Assembly: GCF_009649845.1 (NCBI RefSeq)
Contig: NZ_WJIE01000001.1
Span: 310,001-374,000, forward strand
DNA length: 64,000 bases
Direction: 5' to 3'
Source of the DNA: Polyangium spumosum
GTDB taxonomy: Bacteria > Myxococcota_A > Polyangia > Polyangiales > Polyangiaceae
Shown here piece by piece: positions 45,778 to 53,569 of this stretch (within the stretch, counting starts at the first letter, position 1; each line of letters starts with the position of its first letter). A program made the translations under genes and the position numbers. The notes below the pieces were generated by a model. The model was not told the origin of the DNA. It did no database searches and saw only the letters and a list, made by a program, of their open reading frames with translations.

Positions 45778-46551
45778 TCAGTACGTACCGGTCTGCTCGG
45801 GCAAACACACGCCCATCGCGCAGAGCAGCAGATCGATGTCTGCGCCTGCGCAGCTCACTTGCCGTGCGCAGTAATCATCGTATGCGCACAAACGATGGCA
45901 TGACTGGTCCGAGCCCAGCGCGCGCACGTTCATCAGACATGCCCAACCGGCGGTCAGCCAGAGGCCCTCGCTGTTGTCGAAGAGGCAGACTTCCTTGCGC
46001 TCTTCCGGGTCGAAGACCTCGGCTGTGCAGGCGTCGCGCTCGATCTTCTCGCGCGCCTTGCCCATCGTGTTGAGCATGTACGTGAAGTCGCAGGCGCCGG
46101 CGGACGTCGTGTCGCGTGAGACGCGGTAGCGCAGCGCGGGGATGTCCAGCGAGCGCTGTCGTACGCCGCGGAGCATCGCGACGAACTGGTTGTTGCCGCC
46201 GTCTTCCTTCGGGGCTTCCTTCAGCGCGGCGAGGATTTGCTCGTTTTGCTGCTCGACGCCGGGGTCGTCTTTGTCGGTGTAGCCGAGGCGGATGTATTTC
46301 TCGGGCGTCTTCGACGTGCACGTCTTGGCGTGCTCCCAGAGCTTCTCGTTCACGATGGGCGGGCGCTTCGTCCCGTCGCGCTTGCATACGCCGATTGCGC
46401 CTGCGGGCACGGCGCCCGAGGCGCGGTCGGTTGGTTGTCCCGGCGGCTCCTGGATGAACTCCGTGGACGTGCAGCTCACGGCTCCCACGCTCACCACGAG
46501 CGCCGACATGGCGAGGGCGGCGACCCGATGCAACGCTCTCTTCGTTCCCAC
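45778..46551 (-). CDS. Cysteine-rich lipoprotein of unknown function
   Basis: 257 residues, GTG 46551. A signal peptide with a lipobox-like VSC near residue 27 precedes a domain with about 13 cysteines, clustered at the C-terminus (SCHRLCAYDDYCARQVSCAGADIDLLLCAMGVC), probably disulfide-bonded in the periplasm. Family not recognised. It follows the amide-ligase operon on the same strand by 120 bases, and converges with the kinase at 43956. Confidence 0.82.
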   Translation of the reverse strand: MGTKRALHRVAALAMSALVVSVGAVSCTSTEFIQEPPGQPTDRASGAVPAGAIGVCKRDGTKRPPIVNEKLWEHAKTCTSKTPEKYIRLGYTDKDDPGVEQQNEQILAALKEAPKEDGGNNQFVAMLRGVRQRSLDIPALRYRVSRDTTSAGACDFTYMLNTMGKAREKIERDACTAEVFDPEERKEVCLFDNSEGLWLTAGWACLMNVRALGSDQSCHRLCAYDDYCARQVSCAGADIDLLLCAMGVCLPEQTGTY

Positions 46552-46674
46552 GAGCGCACGGTATCACCGTGGAGGGCCTGGACAGAAATCCTCGGTGACG
46601 AAAGGGCCCTGACGCCTCGCCAAGCCCTCGGATCTTTTGATTTTTCGGGTGGGTGAGCGGGAGCGGCCGAGGGC

Positions 46675-47802
46675 TCAGGCGCCCATGGCGGTCTGCTCGA
46701 TGAGGTGATCGACGATGGCTTGCACGTTGCCGGTCTTGTTGAAGACGGCGAGCTGTTTGTCCGCGCTCGTCCCTTCCTTGAGGATGGCGCGGATGCGGTC
46801 GATATCGGCCTCGGACTTGAAGATCACCGCGGCTTCTTCGACGAAATCGAGCAGCTCGCCGATGAGCACGCGTACGGGTAGCTGCGCCTGCTTGCCGAAG
46901 TCGATGAGCTGGCCGTCGATGCCGTAGCGCAGCGCGCGCCACTTGTTCTCCTCGATGAGCTCGCGCGCGTACTCGCGGAAGCCCAGGTTCTTCCGGTAGA
47001 GCAGGTAGAGCTTGCCCATGAGCGCCTGGATGAGGGCCGTCAGCGCGACGGTGTCGTCGATGCGCGTCGTCATGTCGCAGATGCGCACCTCGACCGTGTC
47101 GAAGAATGGATGGGCGCGGACGTCCCACCAGATCTTCTTCGCGTTGTCGATGCAGCCCGTCTTCACGAGCAGTTCGACGTAGGACTGGAACTGCGCGTAC
47201 GAGTCGAAGTGACCCGGGATGCCCGTGCGCGGGAAGCGCTTGAAGATCTCGCTGCGGATGCTCTTCAGGCCCGTGGCGCGGCCGAGCCAGAACGGCGAGC
47301 TCGTCGAGAGCGCGAGGAGGTGCGGCAGGAAGTAACGGACCTGGTTCGCGAGCGCCATCGCGACCTCCTTGTCCTTGATGCCGACGTGGACGTGGAGGCC
47401 GAAGATCAGGTTCGCGCGCGCGACGTCCTGCAGGTCCTCGACGATCACCTTGTAACGCTCGCCGTCGGTGATGTCTTGCTTCTTCCAGTCGCTGAACGGG
47501 TGCGTGCCGGCCGCGACGATCCGCAGGCCGTGCTTGCCCGCGAGGGCGCTGAGCTCGCCGCGGAGCTCGCAGATTTCCTGGCGGGCCTGCCGGATGTCGC
47601 GGCAGATGCCGGTGCCCGTCTCCACGACGGACTGGTGCATCTCGGGGCGCACGCGCTCGCGCAGGACCGAGTGTTTTCCCCCTTCGAGGAGCTGACTCAC
47701 GTACGAGCGGAGCTCGCGCGTCTCGGGGTGGACGATCTGGAACTCCTCCTCGATGCCGAGCGTGAACTGACCGTCGAGCAGACCCTGGACCGTGGTGCTC
47801 AT
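46675..47802 (-). CDS. GCS2-type carboxylate-amine ligase (YbdK family)
   Basis: 375 residues. Glutamate-cysteine-ligase-like enzyme of the YbdK group, which joins an amino acid carboxylate to an amine using ATP. Features: FTLGIEEEFQIVHPETREL at the N-terminus, HQSVVETGTGICRDI, GTHPFSDWK, HVHVGIKDKE, the metal/substrate-binding Arg block VRICDMTTRIDD, and the C-terminal NKWRALRYGIDGQLIDFG. Last gene of a three-gene operon; its ATG (47802) overlaps the preceding stop in ATGA, and GGGAGA precedes it. Substrates unknown. Confidence 0.9.
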   Translation of the reverse strand: MSTTVQGLLDGQFTLGIEEEFQIVHPETRELRSYVSQLLEGGKHSVLRERVRPEMHQSVVETGTGICRDIRQARQEICELRGELSALAGKHGLRIVAAGTHPFSDWKKQDITDGERYKVIVEDLQDVARANLIFGLHVHVGIKDKEVAMALANQVRYFLPHLLALSTSSPFWLGRATGLKSIRSEIFKRFPRTGIPGHFDSYAQFQSYVELLVKTGCIDNAKKIWWDVRAHPFFDTVEVRICDMTTRIDDTVALTALIQALMGKLYLLYRKNLGFREYARELIEENKWRALRYGIDGQLIDFGKQAQLPVRVLIGELLDFVEEAAVIFKSEADIDRIRAILKEGTSADKQLAVFNKTGNVQAIVDHLIEQTAMGA

Positions 47803-49190
47803 GAATCTCCCTCGATGATGAACGTGGGGACCGTTCCCGCCCCCGCATGAACGTTGCACATGTTCGTCGCGGATAACCTGCCCAGCATACCGCCGAGCTC
47901 GCCCCGGAACAGGATGGGATCGAGCTCGATGTGGCGCCGTGAGAAGTAGAGCTCGCCCGCCGCGCCGACCTCCGGGAACATCGACGTCGGGAGCGGAACG
48001 CGGAGCTGGAGAACGGACGGATCGACGAGCGCGAGCTTCAACGCTCGCTCCCACACGCTGCTCTCCACGTTCGCGCCGATCACCACGCCGCGACCGCCGA
48101 CCTCGTCGTTCGGCTTGAGCACCAGGCGCGCGCGGTTGTCGCGAGCCCACGGGACGAGGTCGATCTCCGCGCCGTCGGGCCCCTCGGTCTTCATCTCCTC
48201 GACGCGCCTCGTCCACGGGATGACCTTCCGCACGGCGGCGGCTTCGTCCTTCGTGTAGAGCGCCGTCACGCGTGGATCGAAGAGCAGGGCGAAGAGGACC
48301 TTCTTGTCGAGGAGCTTGGCGCGGAAGCTGTTCACGACGCACACGACGCGCGCCTTGTACGCCTCGATGAGCGGGCGCACCTCGTCCTCGCGGCCGAGCA
48401 GCTCGCTCGTGAGGACGCGGCGGTAGACGAGATCGATCTCCTCGCCCTTCGCCGAGAGCTTGCCGTCGCGGTACTCGAGCTCGCGCGGATCGACGAAGCG
48501 GGCCGGGATGCCGTGCAGCCGGAAGCGCTCGCAGATCATGTCGAACTCGGTCCGCGTCGCGACCTCCTGCCAGTCGACGACCGCGACCTTGGGGACGTGC
48601 GTCCCGCCGAACTCGTGCCACGCGTCGAGGATCGAGCCGACGAGGGAGTTGCCCGCGTAGACGGGCGTGACGGGCGAGACGCGGGCGAACTCGCGCATCG
48701 GCTGGAAGGCTTCGAAGAGCTCGGTGAGCCTGTCGGCGTAGCTCGAGCCGAAGGCGCCCTCGGCGTTGAGCTCGACGAACGAGAGCTCGGGGCCCGAGAG
48801 GATCGCGTCGAGGCGCGTGACGACGCCGACGGACTCGAAGGCCGGGTTGTACGAGAAGAGCCTGCGCTCGCCGTCGGTCAGGCCCACGAGCTCGAGGAGC
48901 GCGGGGTCCGCGAGGACCTTGTCCTTCGCCTTGATGACGGCGCTACGGAAGTGCCGCAGCGCCCCGAGGAGCAGGTTGTGCTGGGCGCGGAGGACGAAGT
49001 TCGGGCGGAGGAAGGTGCAGAGGGGACGGCCTGCGAAGACGGCGCCTCGGGCCACCATGCGATCGAGGAGGGCGAGGTGATCCTCGCCTCCTCGATCCAC
49101 GTAGGCCGTGAGCGCGTCGTGGTAGCGGTCGACGGCCGCGTCGAGCGCGGCGGTGAAGGGGTGCTTCGACGGCCGCTCGCGGAGCGTCAC
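47799..49190 (-). CDS. ATP-grasp ligase-like protein, probably circularly permuted
   Basis: 463 residues. ATP-grasp features: nucleotide-binding LVLKPNDEVGGRGVVIG near residue 365, and acidic metal-binding positions in LSFVELNAEGAFG near residue 150. The order of these blocks suggests the circularly permuted subgroup. ATP-grasp enzymes make amide or thioester bonds through an acylphosphate. The GTG at 49190 overlaps the upstream ATP-grasp stop (GTGA), and its stop overlaps the next start (ATGA), so all three proteins are translationally coupled. Substrate unknown. Confidence 0.85.
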   Translation of the reverse strand: MTLRERPSKHPFTAALDAAVDRYHDALTAYVDRGGEDHLALLDRMVARGAVFAGRPLCTFLRPNFVLRAQHNLLLGALRHFRSAVIKAKDKVLADPALLELVGLTDGERRLFSYNPAFESVGVVTRLDAILSGPELSFVELNAEGAFGSSYADRLTELFEAFQPMREFARVSPVTPVYAGNSLVGSILDAWHEFGGTHVPKVAVVDWQEVATRTEFDMICERFRLHGIPARFVDPRELEYRDGKLSAKGEEIDLVYRRVLTSELLGREDEVRPLIEAYKARVVCVVNSFRAKLLDKKVLFALLFDPRVTALYTKDEAAAVRKVIPWTRRVEEMKTEGPDGAEIDLVPWARDNRARLVLKPNDEVGGRGVVIGANVESSVWERALKLALVDPSVLQLRVPLPTSMFPEVGAAGELYFSRRHIELDPILFRGELGGMLGRLSATNMCNVHAGAGTVPTFIIEGDS

Positions 49191-50167
49191 GTGCTTCTGT
49201 CCCACCGGATGGGGTCGACCTCGGCGGCCATCTTGCTCCAGGCGTAGCGGTCGCGGATCGTGCGGCCCTCCTTGGCGGCCTTGACGCAGAACTCGACCAT
49301 CCAGTCGGTGACCGTGTCGAAGAAGCGCTGGCCGAGGTGCTCGATGTGCATGTCGGGCGCGGGGTTCGTGAAGTCGATGGCGTAGGGCACGCCGTCCTTG
49401 ATGGCGAACTCGACCGAGTTCATGTCGTAGCCGAGCGCGTGGTTGAGGCGCAGGGCGTCGTTGACGATGCGGTCGTGCTGGTCCTGCGGGAGCCAGCGCT
49501 CCTGGTCGCGGAAGATGTACCGACCGCGGAGGCCCGTCGGGCCGATCTGCTTCGGGTCGTACTGGATCGTGAGCACGCGCTCGCGGCCGATGCAGATGCA
49601 GCGGGCGTAGTCGTCGAAGTCGATGAACTCCTGCAGGGTCATCACGTTGAGGTTCGAGTCGTTGTAGGCGCGGAGCAGCTCGGCCGGCGTACGCACGACG
49701 CTCACGTCCTTCCAGCCGCCGCCGTCGGCGGGCTTGAGGATCGCGGGGAACTTCACGTAGTCGACGATCGCCTCCCAGTTCAGGGGGTACTCGAGGTTGC
49801 GGAGCGAGCGGCTCTTGTCGATCGCGGGGATGTAGTCCTTCTGCGGGAGCATCACCGTGCGGGGCGTGGCGACGCCGAGGCGCGAGGCGAGCGAGTAGCC
49901 GAAGAACTTGTCGTCGGCGCTCCACCAGAAGGGATCGTTGATGACGTAGGCGCCGCCGAGGGCCGCGGCCTTGAGGTAGAAGCGGTAGTGCTTGACCTCC
50001 TGGCTGATGCGGTCGACGAGCACGCGGTACGGGGAGACGAAGCGCTCCGGCGTGCCTCCGATCTTCGCGAACTCCGCGTGGATGCCGGGGACCTTGTTGC
50101 ACCGGTCGATGAACGCCTGGGGGAAGGACTGCTCCCAGCCAGCGAGAATGCCGATCCGCTCCGTCAT
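49187..50167 (-). CDS. ATP-grasp ligase (RimK/glutathione-synthase type)
   Basis: 326 residues. ATP-grasp fold: ATP-binding FPAILKPADGGGWKDVSVV, then TLQEFIDFDDYARCICIG, and the acidic metal-binding block SVEFAIKDGVPYAIDFTNPAPD. It would ligate a carboxylate to an amine or another carboxylate-type acceptor. First gene of the operon; ATG 50167 is preceded by GGAGAG. ATG 50179 is a weaker alternative. With the second ATP-grasp and the GCS2-type ligase it forms a three-step ligase cassette. Confidence 0.9.
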   Translation of the reverse strand: MTERIGILAGWEQSFPQAFIDRCNKVPGIHAEFAKIGGTPERFVSPYRVLVDRISQEVKHYRFYLKAAALGGAYVINDPFWWSADDKFFGYSLASRLGVATPRTVMLPQKDYIPAIDKSRSLRNLEYPLNWEAIVDYVKFPAILKPADGGGWKDVSVVRTPAELLRAYNDSNLNVMTLQEFIDFDDYARCICIGRERVLTIQYDPKQIGPTGLRGRYIFRDQERWLPQDQHDRIVNDALRLNHALGYDMNSVEFAIKDGVPYAIDFTNPAPDMHIEHLGQRFFDTVTDWMVEFCVKAAKEGRTIRDRYAWSKMAAEVDPIRWDRST

Positions 50168-50239
50168 GCGACTCTCCAATCCTCCTCGGGCCGCGCGACG
50201 CGGCCAGGGCGCACGAGATTTGCGTACGCCCGCGGCTCG

Positions 50240-50268
50240 ACTCTAGCCCGATTGTCCGGGCAGGCGGA
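50240..50268 (-). promoter_or_regulatory. Candidate promoter/operator for amide-ligase operon
   Basis: Minus-strand TAGAGT (-10-like, 50245-50240) abuts an inverted repeat with arms GCCCG and CGGGC around ATTGTC (50246-50261), 72 bases before the first ATP-grasp gene. No strong -35. Candidate only. Confidence 0.3.
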
Positions 50269-50306
50269 AGTTTGGCGTGGTGCGTTCCGCCCCAGAAAAA
50301 TAATCC

Positions 50307-50334
50307 TTGACGGATGAGACCCCCCGAGTAGACT
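50307..50334 (+). promoter_or_regulatory. Sigma-70 promoter for tRNA-Val
   Basis: TTGACG (50307-50312), 16-base spacer, TAGACT (50329-50334), 17 bases before the tRNA 5' end. Close to the consensus, the clearest promoter in the window. Confidence 0.7.
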
Positions 50335-50351
50335 CCGCGGCCTCTCCGTCG

Positions 50352-50423
50352 GGGCGGGTAGCTCAGCGGTAGAGCGTTGGCCTTACAAGCCGATGGTCGC
50401 AGGTTCGACCCCTGTCCCGCCCA
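50352..50423 (+). tRNA. tRNA-Val (anticodon TAC)
   Basis: 72 bases fold as a cloverleaf: acceptor GGGCGGG with CCCGCCC, D-arm GCTC...GAGC, anticodon stem TTGGC/GCCGA with loop CTTACAA (anticodon TAC), T-arm GCAGG TTCGACC CCTGT and discriminator A. CCA is not encoded. Confidence 0.97.
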
Positions 50424-50424
50424 C

Positions 50425-50446
50425 CCGGCTCGCTCCAACGAGCCGG
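50425..50446 (+). terminator. 8-bp hairpin after tRNA-Val
   Basis: CCGGCTCG and CGAGCCGG with loop CTCCAA, directly after the tRNA. No U-tract; may serve 3' processing or attenuation before tRNA-Asp. Confidence 0.5.
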
Positions 50447-50474
50447 ACCGGGAAAGAAAAAAAGAAAACAGGGC

Positions 50475-50503
50475 TTGCAAAACGGAAACAAGGCTGGTAG
50501 ATA
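50475..50503 (+). promoter_or_regulatory. Candidate promoter for tRNA-Asp
   Basis: TTGCAA (50475-50480), 17-base spacer, TAGATA (50498-50503), 49 bases before the tRNA-Asp 5' end. It suggests independent transcription of the second tRNA. Confidence 0.5.
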
Positions 50504-50552
50504 CCGGCGCCGTTCAGCAAGAACGAAACAGCGACGACGCAGTTGCCACATT

Positions 50553-50626
<74 letters not shown>

Positions 50627-50645
50627 CTCGACTGAATGCAGCAAA

Positions 50646-50686
50646 CGAAACAGCCGATCCCGAAAGGGTTCGGCTGTTTCGCTTTT
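50646..50686 (+). terminator. Intrinsic terminator after tRNA-Asp
   Basis: Stem CGAAACAGCCGA (50646-50657) and TCGGCTGTTTCG (50670-50681) extended by CCC/GGG around a GAAA tetraloop, followed by CTTTT. It can also serve the convergent leftward lipoprotein gene. Confidence 0.85.
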
Positions 50687-50713
50687 GTCTCCCCTCCCCC
50701 GGACACTCGACGC

Positions 50714-51541
50714 TCAGGACTCGGAGACGGCCCCGCCCTTCGAGACGTCGAACGAGAACGTCTTCGCGCCGCTCGTCAGGGTGACCTTGATCGTGTCCTC
50801 GTCGACGCGATCGAACGTCATCGAGAGCGAGCGCTCCTTGGGATCGGCGAGCCTGTAGGTCCCCGCCTGCGGCACGGGATCGGCCCAGCGGAACTGCACC
50901 CCTTCGATCGCGAGATCCCACGTCCCACCCTGGCTCGTCCACGACCGCGCGCCGTCGACCTGGAACCCCTCGACGAGCCCACCCTCGAGCGGCCGCTGCG
51001 TCCGATCCCCCGTCCCCTTGCCCGTCTTGCCGTCCGAGAGGCGCGTCCAGTCGAGCTCGTGCGCGACGTGCCGCGTCTCCTCGGCCGCGCTCCACGTGAC
51101 CTCGGCCGTGCCGCTGACCTCCACGCGGCCGTTCGAAAGCTTCGTCCACGTATGGTTCACGACGACGTCGTCCATGTCGTTCTTCGTCACCGTGATCGCG
51201 TGCTTGCCGCTGTACGTGTTGCCCTTGTAGGTGCAGCTCCCGGGGTTCTTGCCGTACTCGACCTCGAGCGTCGCGCCCGTGAGGGTCACGGCCGCGCACG
51301 GGAGCTGCGAGGTCACGAAGTCGCGGATCTCTTGCGCCGCGGCCTCGGCGGCCTGACCGATGGTGAAGTCGGTGGTGATCTCGATGCTGCCCGCGGTGAC
51401 GTTCTCCGCGTCGCCGGAGGTGCTGGCCTCCTGCACGGCTTGCAGCGCCTCGGCCGTCGTCATCTCGGCTTGCTTGCGGCAGGACGTGGTGGCGAGCGCG
51501 GCGGGGATCAAAAGGGCGATGGCGAGAGCGCGCGTGTGCAT
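50714..51541 (-). CDS. Secreted lipoprotein of unknown function
   Basis: 275 residues from ATG 51541, with GAGGAGG seven bases upstream. Signal peptide ending in lipobox TTSC. The mature domain is beta-rich and hydrophilic (TLTGATLEVEYGKNPGSCTYKGNTYSGKHAITVTKNDMDDVVVNHTW), with three cysteines after the lipidated one. Repeating strands of Thr/Val alternation suggest a beta-sandwich or barrel-like fold. No recognised family. Divergent from the exonuclease III gene. Confidence 0.85.
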   Translation of the reverse strand: MHTRALAIALLIPAALATTSCRKQAEMTTAEALQAVQEASTSGDAENVTAGSIEITTDFTIGQAAEAAAQEIRDFVTSQLPCAAVTLTGATLEVEYGKNPGSCTYKGNTYSGKHAITVTKNDMDDVVVNHTWTKLSNGRVEVSGTAEVTWSAAEETRHVAHELDWTRLSDGKTGKGTGDRTQRPLEGGLVEGFQVDGARSWTSQGGTWDLAIEGVQFRWADPVPQAGTYRLADPKERSLSMTFDRVDEDTIKVTLTSGAKTFSFDVSKGGAVSES

Positions 51542-51685
51542 GCGAGTGCCTCCTCGATGGATGTCCGGGTGCATTCGACACGCGAAGAAGCGCGCAGGTA
51601 AAAACCAGACGAGCGCTCGAGCCGAAGGAAGAAGACCGGTTTTCCTTGACATGGCCCGGCCAAACCCTAGAGAGCAGTCTCACCC

Positions 51686-52474
51686 ATGAAGATCGTGAGC
51701 TGGAACGTGAACGGGCTGCGCTCGGTCCTCGGCAAGGGTTTCTGCGACTGGCTCGCGAAGGAGCAGGCCGACATCGTGGGGATCCAGGAGGTACGCGCGC
51801 GCGAGGAGCAGCTCGGGCCGTGCCTCGCGTCGATCGGCGGCGGGTGGCTCTCGGCCTTCTCCGCGGCCGAGCGGCCGGGCTACAGCGGCGTGGGGCTCCT
51901 GTCGCGCCTGCCGGCGCATCGGATCACGACGTCGATGAAGGACACGTCGTTCGACGCCGAGGGGCGCGTGCAGATCGCGCGCTTCGGGCGGCTCACGCTG
52001 GCGAACGTGTACTTCCCGAACGGGAGCGGGCCGAACCGCGACAACAGCCGCATCCCGTTCAAGCTCGCGTTCTACCGGCGCCTCTTCGACGTGCTCGAGC
52101 CCGCGCGGCGCCGCGGCGAGCCGATCCTGGTGATGGGCGATTTCAACACGGCGCACCGCGAGATCGATCTCGCCCGGCCCAAGGAGAACGTGAAGACGAG
52201 CGGGTTCACGCCCGAGGAGCGCGAGGAGCTCGATCGGTGGATCCGCGCCGGCTACGTGGACACGTTCCGCGCATTCGAAAAGGGCCCCGGGCACTACTCG
52301 TGGTGGAGCCAGAGGTTCGGCGTGCGCGCGAAGAACGTGGGGTGGCGCATCGACTACGTGCTCGCGTCGGAAGGCGCAGCGAAGCACATGCGGCGCGCGT
52401 TCCTCTCGCCCCACGTGACGGGCAGCGATCACTGCCCCGTGGGCGTCGAGGTGGACGACGCGATCGTCGATTAG
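51686..52474 (+). CDS. xth: Exodeoxyribonuclease III (AP endonuclease)
   Basis: 262 residues, normal for the Xth family. Cleaves abasic sites and removes 3' blocking groups in base-excision repair. Active-site signatures: MKIVSWNVNGLRS (Asn7), GIQEVR (Glu35), VMGDFNTAH (Asp/Asn pair near residue 152), and the C-terminal SDHCPVGVE His. ATG 51686 begins with the usual MKIVSWNVNG. Its stop overlaps the convergent gene's stop by four bases. Confidence 0.95.
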   Translation: MKIVSWNVNGLRSVLGKGFCDWLAKEQADIVGIQEVRAREEQLGPCLASIGGGWLSAFSAAERPGYSGVGLLSRLPAHRITTSMKDTSFDAEGRVQIARFGRLTLANVYFPNGSGPNRDNSRIPFKLAFYRRLFDVLEPARRRGEPILVMGDFNTAHREIDLARPKENVKTSGFTPEEREELDRWIRAGYVDTFRAFEKGPGHYSWWSQRFGVRAKNVGWRIDYVLASEGAAKHMRRAFLSPHVTGSDHCPVGVEVDDAIVD

Positions 52475-53511
52475 CCGCGCGCCGCGAGCGAGAACCAGCA
52501 AGCCGCGGCGAAGAGGTGCAGCGCAGAGCGCGGCGGCGTGCGCGTGCGACGCGTGGCTCGCTCGACCCAGGCGGTGATCGAGGCCGTCTCCGCGGGGACA
52601 CGTGGCAAGATCGCCGGGCCTTCGGAGAGCCAGTCCTCGAGGTCCCGCTCATCGGCGAGCGTCGTGAGCGCGCCATCCACGAGGGCGCCGCTCCCGTCGA
52701 CGTGGACACGGGCGAGCGTGAGCGACCCGTCGATCGGGCTCTCCACGGAGAGCACGGCCGTACGCGCGCCGTCCACGTCCGGATCGGAGGCGAACGCGAG
52801 GGCGCGCGGGCCCTCCTCCGCGGCAGCACGTCCCGACGAACGAAACACGCGGGCGAGGACGTCGGCCCAGCGCGCGCGCGAGGTGTCACTCGACGCCTCG
52901 TGCCAGAGCGACTCGCAGAGCCACAGGGCAGCCGCGCCGCCTTCCCCGACGATACGATCGACGGCCACGTCGCCGATGCCGAGGTCGTCGCGACGAACGA
53001 GGTCCTCGTAAAGGAAGGCCGCGGGGACCTTGGCTCGCTTGCGCAGGCGATCGATCTGCTCGAAGCGCGCGAGGCGGGACTCGCGCGGCTGGCGGGCGAC
53101 CTTCTCGGTGATCTCGGGCAGGCGCGCGGGCGTCGCGGAGAGGCCCGCGATGACCACGAGGAGCTGCGCGTCGTTCATCGCGAGGAGCTCGGCCTGCGTG
53201 ACGGATCGCGCGAGCTCCTGCGCGCGCCCGGGATCGACCGATCGCACGAGCGCGAGCGCGACGGCGCGACCCTCGATCGGCGCGCCCACGTCGAGCAACA
53301 CGCGGGTGAGCGCAGGCAGATCCGAGGCCGTGAGGCCGACGAAGGAGAAGGCGCGTACGTAGATCGGGACCTCGCGCGGGAGCGCGCCGTGGGCCGCGAG
53401 GCGCGCGACGAGGTCCCTGCGGAGCTCGGCCGTCGAGATCTCCGCGAGGCGCTCGTAGAGCTCCTCGTCGGAGCGAGGTCGATGTCGGAACAGGCGTTCC
53501 GTTTCGTTCAT
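52471..53511 (-). CDS. Uncharacterised protein at end of chemosensory run
   Basis: 346 residues, family not recognised. The first 170 residues are helical repeats of about 35 residues (LRRDLVARLAAHGALPREVPIYVRAFSFVG, ALTRVLLDVGAP, ALALVRSVDPGRAQ), resembling HEAT-type repeats. A mixed second half follows, ending in a hydrophobic C-terminus (ALHLFAAACWFSLAARG). ATG 53511 has GGGAG upstream. It lies 58 bases after the kinase-receiver gene on the same strand, so it may be the last gene of the chemosensory transcript. Confidence 0.8.
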   Translation of the reverse strand: MNETERLFRHRPRSDEELYERLAEISTAELRRDLVARLAAHGALPREVPIYVRAFSFVGLTASDLPALTRVLLDVGAPIEGRAVALALVRSVDPGRAQELARSVTQAELLAMNDAQLLVVIAGLSATPARLPEITEKVARQPRESRLARFEQIDRLRKRAKVPAAFLYEDLVRRDDLGIGDVAVDRIVGEGGAAALWLCESLWHEASSDTSRARWADVLARVFRSSGRAAAEEGPRALAFASDPDVDGARTAVLSVESPIDGSLTLARVHVDGSGALVDGALTTLADERDLEDWLSEGPAILPRVPAETASITAWVERATRRTRTPPRSALHLFAAACWFSLAARG

Positions 53512-53569
53512 GGCGCGCTCCCCTTCCCCTCCCCCGGACGTGACGGACGAGCGCGGCGAACGGCCCGCG

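Noticed and set aside
46624-46675. Inverted repeat CCCTCGG/CCGAGGG at the end of the GCS2-type gene as a terminator
   Set aside because: Loop of about 35 bases and overlap with the stop codon make it weak; not listed as a feature.
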